The notes below the pieces were generated by a model. It made no database searches. It was not told the origin of the DNA and saw nothing but the letters and a program-made list of their open reading frames with translations. Positions 45,473 through 56,654 of a stretch of DNA of 64,000 bases are shown one piece after another. The position numbers were made by a program, and so were the translations under genes. The DNA comes from Dactylorhiza incarnata (Eukaryota > Streptophyta > Magnoliopsida > Asparagales > Orchidaceae), in the NCBI GenBank assembly GCA_033032865.1, contig JAWHQI010000185.1, forward strand, positions 4,278,001 to 4,342,000, given 5' to 3'. How positions within the stretch are numbered: position 1 is the stretch's first letter; each line of letters begins with the position of its first letter.

Positions 45473-45973
45473 GTAACCTTGTCACCCAAGGTGACACACC
45501 ACACTCACCCATCCATAATAACCAACGATATCAGTTTTACGCCCATTATTTCTGATGAGCATTTTAGTGAGCCGATTGCAGTTGTGGACGAAAGAAGAAA
45601 TATGATAAATGCTTAGTTAGAGAAGGAAGGAGAGGAGATAGCCAAGAATTACACGATGGAGGCCGTGAATGACGAGAACAAGGGCAGTGAGGCCGCAAAA
45701 GTAGAAGTTACCATGGCCAGCACGACCACAAACATTTTGAATAATTATGCTAAAACAGGAGTCAATTGTAAACATTTAAAATAGGTCTGTTGGGCATATT
45801 TGGCACCCGCAGGGGTTGAAGGAATGAAGCCCTTAGCTGCTCCGAAACCAATAGACATTGATCTTGATCGAGCCCATATTGCTCGTTGGCGCTCTCCTAA
45901 TGTGGAGAAATTGAAGCAGAATGAATTATTCCGCGCAACGCGCTTTACTACCCTCCGACACGAGAATGAATAG
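45473..45973 (+). pseudogene. Reading-frame extension after the protease, no RT
   Basis: The frame of the protease continues past the TGA for about 165 codons with only two more stops (TAG 45614-45616, TAG 45782-45784): 'VTHHTHPSIITNDISFTP', 'DEHFSEPIAVVDERRNM', 'GEEIAKNYTMEAVND', 'YLAPAGVEGMKPLAAPKPID', 'LDRAHIARWRSPNVEKLKQ', ending 'TTLRHENE' and TAG 45971-45973. This has no RT motif and I do not recognise it. The sparse stops suggest it was translated in the ancestor as a Gag-protease extension. Confidence 0.5.
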
Positions 45974-47916
45974 GTTAGGAGCAAGGGAGAGAAATCTCCT
46001 TTGCCCTAAAGCATTCACCTCCTTCCTGTTTCGTGTGGCTGGGGAGAATCATCACAAATCAGCCTACAGCTGAGTCGTGATGGAGTCTTCGGGCTTATGT
46101 TTCTGTGGTTTTATTTTGTTTTATTCTATCTCTTTAACTTTGCTTGTGAGACTATCTTGTTAATGTTTTGGACAATTGCTAGTAGTGTGTTTGAAATCTA
46201 TTTAATGTTAACACAGGTATTTGGTCCACCTTAAGGACGACAAACAAAAGGGCTCTTGGGAGACAACCCATTGGGGGAACTTTCGATGCCCATTTATTGT
46301 TAATCTGTTTATGCTAATGTTTTCTTTCTCTTTTTGTATTTTGTTTGCTCAATTCACATGAGCATTGTTTTCATTTCGGGCGGCGAACCTGGTGATTTCC
46401 AAAGACTTATGCCAATCTTCTGGACTGCTTATATCTGAGCATAGGTACCCTCTTCCTTAGCATTTCCTTATTTTAATTATCAAAATTCATTTGATTGTCT
46501 ATTTCAAGTCTGGTGGGGGAGAGTGTACCGAGTGTTCACTACATGTGTACACGTTTTAGCATTCCAGAAGTATATTTATATTTATGTCATATTATTACAT
46601 ACACCATTTCACCCGCACAGGCGCGCACTCACTTGTTTGTGTGTTTCTGTTCACGCTTATCTTGGTTTGGATTGTGAAATATGATGTTAGCTTAGGAATT
46701 ACAAATCAGAGTGCGATGTTGACTCTTGTAGTGCTCTAGTCGCATCTGCATGCTCCCATAGAAATTTGAGTAAATTTAGATTATCTCTATGTTTTTAATT
46801 TACAATTAGTGTTTTGTGTAGTTTTTGATTTAATTTACTCATTTGGTGAATGCGACTGAAATTTGCGGTAGCACGGTGTTGTGTGTAAGCAAACGCTAGT
46901 TGTGCGTTGCTCGAGTCGGAAGGAAGGTTTACCTTTCTCGTGGGCTAAGAACTTTCCCCAAGCGACTCTTAAAGCATGGGTGAGATCGACTCAATAAGTT
47001 GAGCGTGACATAGGCCATTTAGTTGGCTAGTTTGAGCTTTGATTTCCATGACCTACGCGTTTACCTTTGCAAGCCAACTTTGAGCCCACCCATCCTTTAT
47101 TTCAGCTCTTCTGTCAAATCACCAAAGCCTAAAGCTTATCCCACTTTCACAGCCAAGTCCTTGAGCTAATCGAGAGCATAATTATCATTGCGTGTGTTGT
47201 GTGTAAATTCTGTGATGATGAGAAACTATTATGCTGATCATTTTTGGGTGAACCAAATGGAGGATACAAATAAAAAGAAAGAAGAAAGCAAATGAAAAGA
47301 AAAAAAATCCGAGGAAGAAATAGAAATGAAAAGAATTCCCCTTGTGCATAATTGAGAAAATTAGTTGGAGTAGGCTGTGTGCACACCCAATGTTCTAGCT
47401 ATGTCTGGGGGTGTATCACACTCGTTCTATTTTGTGGTTGTTCAGAGGATGCTTATGGATGTAGCTCATTTTGGTTGCGTAGCGTTCAAGCTTATCTTTG
47501 TATATCATGTCGTAACCTAAGCCTCGTAAAAACCTGAAAGCCCTACTGATTCACCTTACGAGTTTGCTAACACCGTGGAAAGAGTGTGACCGGGAAGCTT
47601 ATGGCTCACGACGTTGATGGATTTCAGCGGAGTTACCCCTGACTTCCAGTCTTTAGCAACACCCTCCTGAGCTGCTCGTTTACCTTCACACCGGGCATGA
47701 CTGCAAAATTCCTCATGATTCACCATCTGAGTACAAATAAATCTCTATTTACGCATTTACACTATTTTAAATTAGTTAGTATATTTAGAATCTTCTTTTA
47801 CTGAATTTATATTTGCATGGTTATGATACTTCGCATCTTACTCCTTCGCAATTCTCCACGCTAACTACCATTTTTATATCCCGCCGGATTTGTTTGCTCG
47901 GGACACGCAAATAGAT
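45974..47916 (+). other. 3' non-coding domain of the Athila-like element
   Basis: No coding sequence is supported. Conserved blocks shared with family A include 'GGGCTAAGAACTTTCCCCAA' near 46941, 'GCGTGACATAGGCCAT' near 47003, an A/G-rich tract near 47265-47345 and polypurine-like motifs at 46506 and 47401. The region occupies the place where an autonomous Athila would have RT and integrase, followed by its usual long 3' region. Confidence 0.6.
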
Positions 47917-47929
47917 AAGTCTGGGGGTG
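47917..47929 (+). promoter_or_regulatory. Polypurine tract-like sequence before the Athila-like 3' LTR
   Basis: AAGTCTGGGGGTG abuts the LTR start TGATGAG at 47930. It is identical to the family A tract. Confidence 0.75.
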
Positions 47930-49496
47930 TGATGAGTTCCATTTATATACCATTTTATGGACTCATCCGAGCTTCTTTTCACTCTTGTGCACGTCATTTT
48001 AGAGCTATTATTGCTCGTATTTCTCTTATAATCACTTCCGCATTATGTGCACTATTTTGGCCCGTTTTGGTGTGCGTTTGCGCTCCATGTTTTTGGGGGT
48101 AACCACATTGTGCTCCCCGACCCTTTTTTCTGTGTTTGAATGTTGCTGGAGGTGTATTCCTAGCTGTATTAATGTCTATGCAGGTGGATGGTTCATCCTA
48201 ATTTTGCCCAAATTACATTTCTGCATGAATGGCACGATCGTGCATTTTTCTTAACGCACGATCGCTCCTACCGTGCATGCTCTTCGGCTGGCAAAATGAT
48301 GTTCTATCTTTGATCGTGCGTTTTGACGCACGGGCAGTTGCCTGTGCGCAAAGGAAACACATGATCACCTGTTTTGCCTAGTTTTTAGCCAATCTGGATT
48401 TGGTGTTGCGTTTTTACGCACGAGCGGCTTCGACCGTGCGCGAGTAAAATGCACGGGCGCTGCTGCTTCATCCTCAAGGAAGTATCTTTTTGTTAAATAA
48501 AGAATGGGCAATGCATGGTCGTGCGTTCGATCGTGCGTGACTTAATTTCTGCTGTTTTAGTATTTAAAGCGGGAAATCTGCGTAGTTAAGGAAAAAACTG
48601 GGAAAAACACTTCAGAGCCCCCCATTTTATTCTCCATTCAGCCCACTTTGCCGCTCCACCACCGCTCGACCTAGAAGAAGCTCCGCCAACCACCTCCTTG
48701 AGAAAATTCCGCCAAAGCTTCCTCCATGGCCTCCTCCATCATCCATGAGCTCAAGAACGCCATCGACGGAAAGTCTCCGCTGCATTCAAGGTGTCCAACA
48801 AGAGTTATCTTGAGCTAGACCACGAAGAAGACGTGTAAAGTAGAGGAAGGTGACAGATCCTCCGGACCCCGGACGCAATTGAAGACAGAGCACGGACGAG
48901 GCTTGACAACCTACAATTTCCGCCGAGAATCTTCAGCAAAGTCTTCAAGCTTCAGTTTTCTCTTTCCCCTTGCGCATTACTTTAGAGTTTTCCTTGTATA
49001 TGTGTTAATTTGGATGATGTTCATAAACACTGTGTTTTAGAAAATATGTTTTCATGCTTTTGAGATTTTTTATGGTTTATGTGAACTGATGAGCGCCCCA
49101 TTCCACCATCCACTCAACTGCTCTATTGTGCACCGCACTAGCAATTGCTAGTTGCATGTTCCGTGACGACGTGCCTATGACCCTCATTTCGCTGGTTACA
49201 AATCATCCATCAGCTAGCCTTCTCGTCCACCCGCTTACCGAAGCACGACATTGCGGCCTGCATTCCATCCCGCCAAGCGAAGCGGTGCTTTAGGCCCGCA
49301 TTTTCTTTCATTGTTGATTAATTAGGAAAACCAAGATCAAACCCCTCTTTTTATTATTTGCATAAGAATCTTTATTATTAATTTCCCTGACGAGAATTCA
49401 TACACCCCAACTTGCAATCCTCTGAGAACGATATTCGGGGAGTCCCTCCCATCTTTTATTACTTGTACGACCGGTTCACTTACCGTCATCGCATCA
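47930..49496 (+). repeat. 3' LTR of the Athila-like element
   Basis: 1567 bp, homologous to 41998-43565 along its length. The dyad array (about 48230-48540) is more decayed than in the 5' copy. The palindrome ACTAGCAATTGCTAGT is intact at 49137-49152. Confidence 0.9.
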
Positions 49497-49501
49497 GAAG
49501 G

Positions 49502-49983
49502 GGGGATTTAAAATTGACGAAGACGACAAAATAGATGTCAAACTAATCACTTATGAAAAGTGGTCTGAGACAAAACCTTTTTAGGATCTCGATCATTTGA
49601 AGGTCCAGGGCTATAAAAGGATAAGAGAGTGTCAGCTAACCATAAATTTTAAGTTAATATCATTGAGAAATAAAAAAGAGAAAATCGTGCATGTTTGCCA
49701 TTAAAAAGGAATAGAACGGTAAAGAGCAAGCTTACAGAAGAAGAAGGAGAAGAAGAAGAAAAGCCTCATGAAAAAGAAAGTTCTCATTATAGATAGTATG
49801 AAGACTTCAATTCTCATGAAAAGCTCAGCACTGATCCTGATACTAAAGAATTTATGTTGATTGATCAAGTGTTGCTGCTGAAGAAAACTTTCTTTCCATA
49901 ATGATCTAGGAGGGCTAAAGTTGTTTAAAGCTATATCTTTTAGAGTTTAAACTTTTAAAACATTCTTCTAATCTCTTATTGTA
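49502..49983 (+). pseudogene. Unidentified host-element coding remnant
   Basis: A frame from 49504 reads 'GFKIDEDDKIDVKLITYEKW', a stop near 49583, 'DLDHLKVQGYKRIRECQL', 'FKLISLRNKKEKIVHVCH', then a stop near 49704. After a frame change, a Glu-rich 'EEEGEEEEKPHEKESSHYR' stretch and 'LIDQVLLLKKTFFP' follow, ending near 49902. I do not recognise the family. It lies upstream of a hairpin array and a TATA box, so it could be the end of a retroelement or pararetrovirus-like coding region facing its regulatory region; that is speculation. The last 80 bp is AT-rich and non-coding. Confidence 0.35.
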
Positions 49984-50130
49984 AGATCTCCTTAAGATCT
50001 GAGGTAGGGATGTGTTGTTAGCCTGAGTGTAGGTCTAGTGAGAAGGCCTGAGTGTAGGACTTTGCTGAAAGTCTGAGGTAGGGTCTTGTGAAGACCTAAG
50101 GTAGTATTTCTGGGGAAATCTGAGTTGTAG
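49984..50130 (+). repeat. Tandem hairpin array, left part
   Basis: Six units of about 24-27 bp, each a short stem-loop followed by CTGAGGTAG or a variant. Stems: AGATCT/AGATCT, a weak one, AGGTC/GGCCT, GACTTT/AAAGTC, GGTCTT/AAGACC, ATTTC/GAAAT. Stems differ while pairing is kept. Interrupted at 50130 by the gypsy array, whose target duplication TGTAG falls in a linker. Continues at 63703. Confidence 0.75.
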
Positions 50131-50894
50131 TGTAACACCCCACATTTTCCAAAATGGGATGGAAGAGAAGTTTTCCTCCATGTGTCGTCGAGTGATCTCA
50201 ACGAACACAACTTATTTTCGACATGTCGTCGAGTGATCTCAACGAACACATCATAGTTTCAGTTTGTCGTCGAGTGATCTCGATGAACACATCATAGTTC
50301 TGGCGTATCGTAGAGTGATCTCGACGATGAACACAACATAGTTTCTACGTGTCGTCGAGTAATTTTGATGAGCACAACATAGTTTTAGCGTGTCTTGCAA
50401 TAGATCACGACGCTTAGAGCACTGGCAAAGCTGAAGCGAACCCGCTTCCATGCAGATTGGTGACAGATCCCAACCTCTTGTGCGTCGTGCGATCTTGGGA
50501 AAGGTTGTGGAAGGTGTTCACCTAGACCGGCCAAAACCTCTTTTCCCACCTAAGGTTGAACTTAGGGTGGTGTACGTACTTGCAAAAGAGTACTTTGGAG
50601 ACATGCCTTGCGTGCATGAAATATGTGGTTGTGAGTACCCACATTTGTATTGTTATGAAATGATGTTATGTTTACCTCATGCGGTTGCTTAGGCGGTTGC
50701 GGGGATACTCCGTGTGAACTAACATCATGTGCATACCTAGTTTCCCATTTCTTTAATTCTCAACCTAGAAGATTGATTGTGCTTGAAATCTCACTTTGTG
50801 TAGAGTAGATGCACTTTCTTTTTATTATTAAATGTTGCATGCACGACTTGCTTGCAGGTTAGTGGTTCCCCGCCCACGGAGCTGGCTTGGATAG

Positions 50895-50932
<38 letters not shown>

Positions 50933-51366
50933 GGGGCGGGGTTGGATCGTTATGCGGTTTGTGGTTAGCTCATAGCTGACCCTCGTTTACCTCTTATATG
51001 TGAATGGTGTAGGTGCTGGTGAGCCGAGCGAAAAGTAGCAGGCTGAAGCCATTTGCTGTGTTGGCCCTTGAAGACCAGCCTTTGTTTAACTGCATCCCCT
51101 GAATTACTGTCTTGCGTGTCGATGTGTGTTGTTAAGCTATTTACATTGTTGAATGTGATGCCTTAAAGACATAAATTAATTGCGACATTCCTGAGATGGT
51201 AGACATTCTGAAAGTAATATATATTGAAAGTTTTCACTTACACTTATTTATACTATGTTGTAGTTCTTTTCTGTTTTTCATCTTTTAACATCTAGCTAGT
51301 GTGTTAAATATGGCGTGGGTCCTGGTCGGCCTATTGTTATACTTTTTGTACTAGCAAAGTGTTACA
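50131..51366 (+). repeat. LTR 1 of the gypsy array, internally deleted
   Basis: TGTAACACCCC...GTGTTACA, 1236 bp. About six units of roughly 41 bp (50175-50400) hold the dyad TCGTCGAG-TGAT-CTCGACGA in variants. Compared with LTR 3 it lacks about 900 bp after the minisatellite. A run of 35 G sits at 50897-50931. Confidence 0.87.
50897..50931. repeat. Poly-G tract of 35 bp
   Basis: An uninterrupted run of G, followed by AGGGGCGGGG. The homologous place in LTR 3 (63263-63278) has only a short interrupted G run, so this copy expanded. Length in the assembly may be imprecise. Confidence 0.9.
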
Positions 51367-51369
51367 ATT

Positions 51370-51379
51370 TGGTATCAGA
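51370..51379 (+). promoter_or_regulatory. Primer binding site 1, initiator tRNA-Met type
   Basis: TGGTATCAGA, three bases after GTGTTACA. The same site follows LTR 2 at 56658-56667. Confidence 0.85.
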
Positions 51380-51461
51380 CTTTAGGAGTCGGTCCGTAGT
51401 TAGTGAATTCGATTTCGAATTCACATTTAATGGGTGGAGTGCATGTGATGTGCGCTCACCC

Positions 51462-52256
51462 AAAATGCCAGTGACCACTCCTTCTACTAAAGGGCCAGTG
51501 ACCACTCCTTCTACTTAGATGATTAGATTAGTAGTTGAAGAGGTCCTCGCGATGATCAATACTAAGCCTAGACGGCTTACACAACCTACTACTCCTACTA
51601 TTGATGTGGACCCGGTACCTGTTGCTGTAGTGGAGCCCAAGGTGGAACATAGAGTTGAGCATGTAGTTGTGGGACGAGCTCGTGACCAATAATTGAAGCA
51701 CTTTCTGAGCTTCCATCCTCCAACCTTCTCGGGGACTGAATCCCCAACAGGGAAGAGGATTGGATGTCAAGAGTAAAGAGAACTCTAAGGGCGATAACAT
51801 TCGAGGAGGCGATGATGGCCATCTTAGCCACTTTCCTTCTGAATGGAGAGGCAGTGATTTGGTGGGAAGAACTAGAAGTGCACAAGTTTGCTAGTAGAGA
51901 GATTACTGATGTCTCGATGGCAGAGTTCTCAGAACTGTTCCTCTAGAGGTTTATCCCCTTGCCCAGCGCATTACGTTGCAAAATAGTTTTTGCGGTTAAC
52001 TCAAGGTGATCATTTGGTAGACGACTACATGCATGAGTTCACCAGACTGAGTCGCTATATGGGATCTTTGGTGGCAGATGAGGAGACAAAGATGAATAAG
52101 TTCTACGATGGACTTCGTGATGAGTTGAGGATGCTTCTAGCAGGCCCAATGAATTTTGGCTTTCGTGTTCTGGTGCAAACGACTAGATCTTTGGAATTGG
52201 ATATGCAAAGGGTGCTGCGTGCGATAGGCCGCAATGCAAAGAAGCCAGAGTTTTAA
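51462..52256 (+). pseudogene. Gypsy Gag, first internal region
   Basis: The N-terminal part reads 'MIRLVVEEVLAMINTKPRRL' after an in-frame TAG near 51517, then 'KHFLSFHPPTFSGTESP'. After frameshifts: 'MSRVKRTLRAITFEEAMMA', 'GEAVIWWEELEVHKFASREI', 'LRLTQGDHLVDDYMHEFTRL' and 'DEETKMNKFYDGLRDELRML'. This is the standard gypsy capsid region with the WW and Y-x-x-E-F-x-x-L motifs. Ends at TAA 52254-52256. Confidence 0.85.
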
Positions 52257-52299
52257 GCACCGACCTCTCAGTCAAAGTCGTAGTTCAGGAGGAATAAGA

Positions 52300-53160
52300 A
52301 GAAGTCTAGGTTCGTGAAACCAGCTCCCTCTAATGTATCAGGAGCAACTACTACACGGGGTTCCATGACGTGTTTCACCTGTGGAAAGGTGGGACAAAAG
52401 CCCAGTGTGTTGAAGTGGTCCCCCGAGGGCATAAAATCGACTAGTGGACTATGCTCATTCGGCGGGTTCAACATATGCGGAGAAAGACAAAGCTGCGATG
52501 TCTTCTTCTTCCCAACAACCTCAGACCTAGCCGAGAGTCTACTCACTTGGTCAATAGGAAGCCATCCAAAAAATAAAATCGTCACAGGTATGAATTATAA
52601 TATAGCTTTTACAGCTTAACGTGATTTATACTTCATGTGCAACTATACGTTTTGTTTGCGTGTACAATTAGGCTTTGTCCTAATTTTCAACAATCCGACG
52701 AGAGCTCTTTTTGATACTGGAGCATCGCACTCCTTACTATCTAAGGACTTTGTGGTGTGATTTGGAGTGTCGTATACCTTGGTAAAGGATATATTAGAGG
52801 TAGTGCTGCCCAATGGGTCTCGAATGAGTGCAGATAGTTTGAGTCATGTAAAGGTGCGGATTGGGAGTCAAGATTTCAAATTAGAATCATCTTTACTACC
52901 GCTAGCTGAATTTGACGTAATCTTTGGCATGGACTAACTCTCGAAGAAGAGAGTATGCATAGATTGCAATATGAAGGAGATTACTCTAGGAAAGAACACC
53001 AGAGACGAGACCACATTTGCTAGTATGCGAGGAGCGAGCAAGACGTTGATGTCTACTCTCTATGTGGTCAAGGCGGTGTGGAAAGGCACGTAGTTGTTCT
53101 TCACTTTGTTGGAGGCTTCGGGGCCTAAGCCCAGTATAAGTGATGTCCTGGTTGTAGTAG
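52300..53160 (+). pseudogene. Gypsy nucleocapsid knuckle and protease, first internal region
   Basis: The knuckle reads 'CFTCGKVGQKP', with the His replaced by Gln and the last Cys lost, so zinc binding is broken. From 52700 the protease reads 'ALFDTGASHSLLSKDFVV', a stop, 'EVVLPNGSRMSADSLSHV' and 'PLAEFDVIFGMD' followed by a TAA where Trp is expected. The catalytic DTGA is intact. Confidence 0.8.
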
Positions 53161-53984
53161 AGTACGCTAACGTGTTTCCAAATGAACTCCCTAGGGAACC
53201 CCCTCCTGTGAGAGATTGATTTTAATATTGACATGGTGGTACCAGGTGCCAAACCTGTGTCACCCTCACCGTACCGAATAGCGCCAAAAGAATTGGCAGA
53301 ACTAAAAGTTCAGTTGCAAGAACTACTAGAGCAAGGCTATGTACGTCCAAGTTCATCCCCTTGGAGTACACCAGTCCTCTTTGTGAAAAAGAAGGACGGG
53401 AGCTTGCGTCTATGCATCGATTATCGAGAGCTGAATATATTGACAGAGAAGAACTGTTACCTAATTTCGAGAATTAGTGACTTGTTCGACCAACTAGTTA
53501 GGTCGACAGTGTACTCTAAGCTAGACTTGAGGTCCGGATATTATCAACTGAGAATAAGAAAATGTGATATTCCAAAGATGACATTCAGTACACGCTTCAG
53601 GCACTACGAGTTCACGGTCATTCTGTTCAGTCTCTCCAATGCACCGTCGGTATTTATGGACTAGATGAATAGAATGTTCTGATAGTATTTGGACATATTT
53701 GTGATCGTCTTCATCGATTACATATTTGTATACTCTTAGTCCTAGGAGGAGCATGCAAAGCATTTGCACGCAGTTTTGAGAACACTAAGTAGGACTCAGC
53801 TATATGCAAAGTTCTCCAAATGCAAGTTTTGTCTATCATCAGTAGCATTCCTTGGTCATGTGGTTAGTGGTGATGGAATCGTAGTCGATCGGTCAAAGAT
53901 GGTGTCAATATGGGAGTGTCCTATGCTGAGAAATGTGCAGAAGTTTGAAGTTTCTTCGGACTTACTAGCTACTATAGGCGCTTC
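53161..53984 (+). pseudogene. Gypsy reverse transcriptase, first internal region
   Basis: The frame 53233-53664 reads '[20 protein letters not shown]', '[20 protein letters not shown]', '[18 protein letters not shown]' and '[14 protein letters not shown]', the expected RT motifs. The catalytic box reads 'VIVFIDYIFVYS', so the second Asp of the usual DD pair is replaced. Further on: 'KFSKCKFCLSSVAFLGHVVS', the post-palm connection. Stops near 53664 and 53740 split it. Confidence 0.87.
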
Positions 53985-54402
53985 GTGGAGAACTTTTTGA
54001 GGATTGCACTTCCTCTCAGTAAGTTGACTAGGAAAGATCAGAAATTTGCTTGGTCACCCTTGTGCACACGAGCTTTTAAGGAGCTAAAGATCTATTTGAC
54101 GATGGGGATTATCTTATGCTCACCAAGTGGTACGAAAGTCTACAAGATATATAGCGACGCCTCAGAGAGTGGCTTGGGTTGCGTCCTGGTGCAATTCGGA
54201 AATGTGATTATTTATGGCTCCCGTCAGTTAAAGGTACATGCGAGGAACTACCCGGTCCATGACTTGGATTTAGAGATCGTGGTATTCTCTCTTAAGTTTT
54301 TGCGGTATTGCCTTTATGGCGTAATGGTTGACATCGTACGACCCACAAGAGCCTAAAGTACCTGATAAATCAGAAGGAATTGAATATGAGACAAAGGAGG
54401 TG
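53985..54402 (+). pseudogene. Gypsy RNase H, truncated, first internal region
   Basis: Reads 'ENFLRIALPLSKLTRKDQKF', 'YSDASESGLGCVLVQ' with the catalytic Asp, 'VIIYGSRQLKVHARNYPVHD' and 'LDLEIVVFSLKFLRYCLYG', then stops. Coding stops at 'KELNMRQRRW'-type text near 54400, where sequence jumps back (see 54403). Integrase is missing. Confidence 0.82.
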
Positions 54403-54440
54403 GAACTACCCGGTCCATGACTTGGAGTTAGCGACCGTTG
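54403..54440 (+). repeat. 38-bp RNase H filler at the deletion junction
   Basis: AACTACCCGGTCCATGACTT and what follows repeats the segment at 54246 with differences closer to the second internal region (59720: 'GAGTTAGCGG' type). The copy sits between the truncated RNase H and the LTR 2 minisatellite, as templated filler at a repaired break would. Confidence 0.6.
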
Positions 54441-56654
54441 TCTTGATGAATATGGTGATTAGTCGAGTTGTCTCGATGAATATGTTGATTAGTCGAGTGG
54501 TCTCGATGAATATGATGATTAGTCGAGTGGTCTCGAAGAATATGCGATTAGTCGAGTGGTCTCGATGAATAGCTGAGTGGTTACCAGATTAATCGAGTGG
54601 TCTCGATGAATAGCTGAGTGGTCACCATATTAGTTGAGTGGTCTCGACGAAAAGCTGAGTGGTTACGAGATTAGTTGAGTGGTCTCTACGAATAGCTGAG
54701 TGTTTACCAGATTAGTCGAGTGGTCTCGGCAAAGAGCTGAGTGGTTACCAGATTTGTTGAGCGGTCTCGATGAATAGCTGAGTGGTTAGCAGGTTAGTTG
54801 AGTGATCTTGACGAATAGCTGAGTTGTTACCACATTAGTTGAGTGGTCTCGACGAATAGCTGAGTGGTTACCAGATTAGTCGAGTGGTCTCAACGAATGC
54901 AGACAAAGAACTATTTTTCCTGTTTTAAAAGTGACGGAAATAGATCGTCCAAATCCTCATCACAGCTGTCCCGATCCACGTGTAAAGTAGATCTGACAAC
55001 TAGGATGAGTTCAAAATCCCTTAAAGGATATTATAAAGTGATCTTTAGGATCATTATTGCTTTTACTTTCTCTCTCCAAGCTTGAGAAAGGGGAAAGCCA
55101 AGGAGGAAGAAGGAGACATTTTCCGCCATTGACGGACTCTGAATCGTGAGCCGTTTCCAGATCCACAGAGAGCAGCCCGATGCGGTTCTTTCCATCTGAT
55201 TGAAATTTCGGATTCATGGCGCCAAAGAGAATGTCAAGGGTAATGATCCTTCCTCCCGGTCATTGGACATGTTTTGGCCCTTTCATAGCTTTTCTATGCT
55301 TGCTTAAGGTTGCCTCTTTCAAAAATTAGTGAAGTGTATGACTTCATATAGTTCTTCAGAACTCCAGGTAGATTGTGTCCATCCCCAACATTTATTGCAT
55401 GTAGAAATCCAGTAATCGTACTAATTTAGGCATTTTATGTGAAGCCTACCCGTGGTTGTTAGACCGGATCGGTAATGCTTGATTGTGACGTGCATTTAGG
55501 TTAAGCCTAGAATGCGTGCCGTAGAATGACACCTTTTGATATGTCATCATATTGCGGGGCGTGAGTTTTAGGAGTCTTTCGGAGATCCTAATGGAAGCCT
55601 CATGCTTGGATTGTGGTTGAATGCAAACCTTCACCACGAGTTTTGAAGTGGAGCGGACTTGTACCTCCTTCATCGGTTATGTGTACGAAGCCTACGTCCT
55701 CTTGAAAGGATTGGGTACGTAGCTTATATTTTGTGTAACACTTGTATGTGTTAAACCCCTACGAGCCAAGGCGAAGCCGTACCAGCGTCGTGCGATAGAT
55801 CACGATGACTAGAGCGCGGGAAAAGTTGAAACAAACCTATTTCCACGCAGATCGGTGAGAGGTCCCAACCAAATGTACGCTGAATTATCATGGGAGAGGC
55901 GTGATAGGTGTTCAACTAGACCGTCCAAAAGCTCTTTTCCCACCTAAGGTTGTGTTACTTAGGGTGGTGCTGATTATGAATTGATGTAATGTTAGCCTCA
56001 TGTGGTTTCTTAGGAAGTTGTGGGGATCCTCCGGGTGAACCCAACAAAAATCATGTGCATACCTAGGTTGCCCATACTTTGATGCTCAACCTAGAAGATT
56101 GATTGTGCTTGAAACCTCACCCTGTGAAGTGTAGTTGCACTTTCTTTATATGATTACATGTTGCATGTACGGTTTGCTAGCAAGTTAGCAGTGCTCCCTC
56201 CCTTGAGGCGGCTAGAATAGCCTGGGGGTGAGATCGTTACACAGTTTATGGTCAACTCATAGATGACCCTCATTTACCTCTTATTGGATGTTGGTGTAGG
56301 TGCATGTGAGCCGTGCGGGAAATAGCGGTCGGTAGCTCATTGCTTTGTTGGCCCTCAAATGCCAGCCTCCTTTTCTGCTTTACATTTATTATGGGCATGC
56401 ATGCCAATGTATGTCATGTTAGATGCATTGGTTTAATGCAAGGCATTAAGTCCATAACTATATAATGGTTCATTCCTGGGATAGTGGACAATCTGAATGT
56501 AATGTTTAATTAATGCTTCCGCTTACACCTTGTTATACTCTCGTGTAGTTGTTTTTCTATTATCATCTAATTAACGTCTAGCTAGTATGTTCAATATGGC
56601 ATTTGGTCCCGGCCGGACCTATTGTTATATTGTTTGTACTGGCAGGGTGTTACA
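54440..56654 (+). repeat. LTR 2 of the gypsy array with expanded minisatellite
   Basis: The 5' terminus is lost. Three units of about 30 bp (GATTAGTCGAGTGGTCTCGA, then TGAATATGAT) precede about eight units of 41 bp (GATTAGTCGAGTGGTCTCGA, then TGAATAGCTG, then AGTGGTTACCA). The rest aligns with LTR 3 from about 61880. Ends GGGTGTTACA before the primer site TGGTATCAGA. Confidence 0.82.

Larger units (their letters stand above)
41998..49496 (+). mobile_element. Athila-like gypsy element carrying only gag and protease
   Basis: 7499 bp. LTRs 41998-43565 and 47930-49496, tRNA-Asp primer site, gag with Athila-type text, protease, a further frame of about 165 codons, then about 2 kb of non-coding sequence and a polypurine tract. 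RT, RNase H and integrase are absent, so it is non-autonomous. The 3' non-coding domain, primer site and polypurine tract resemble family A; the LTRs share a 16-bp palindrome with it. The LTRs differ by several percent or more, so it is not recent. Confidence 0.9.
41993..49501. repeat. 5-bp target-site duplication GAAGG around the Athila-like element
   Basis: GAAGG at 41993-41997 and 49497-49501 flanks TGATGAG...GCATCA. The outside sequence is thus continuous host DNA (41454-41997 joined to 49502 onward). Confidence 0.9.

Noticed and set aside
49984..50130. CRISPR-like array
   Set aside because: The constant part is about 9 bp, the variable parts are self-complementary hairpins rather than spacers, and the context is plant retrotransposon DNA.
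49502..50130. Endogenous pararetrovirus end
   Set aside because: The coding remnant plus TATA layout is suggestive, but no movement protein, coat protein or RT motif is visible, so I do not call it.
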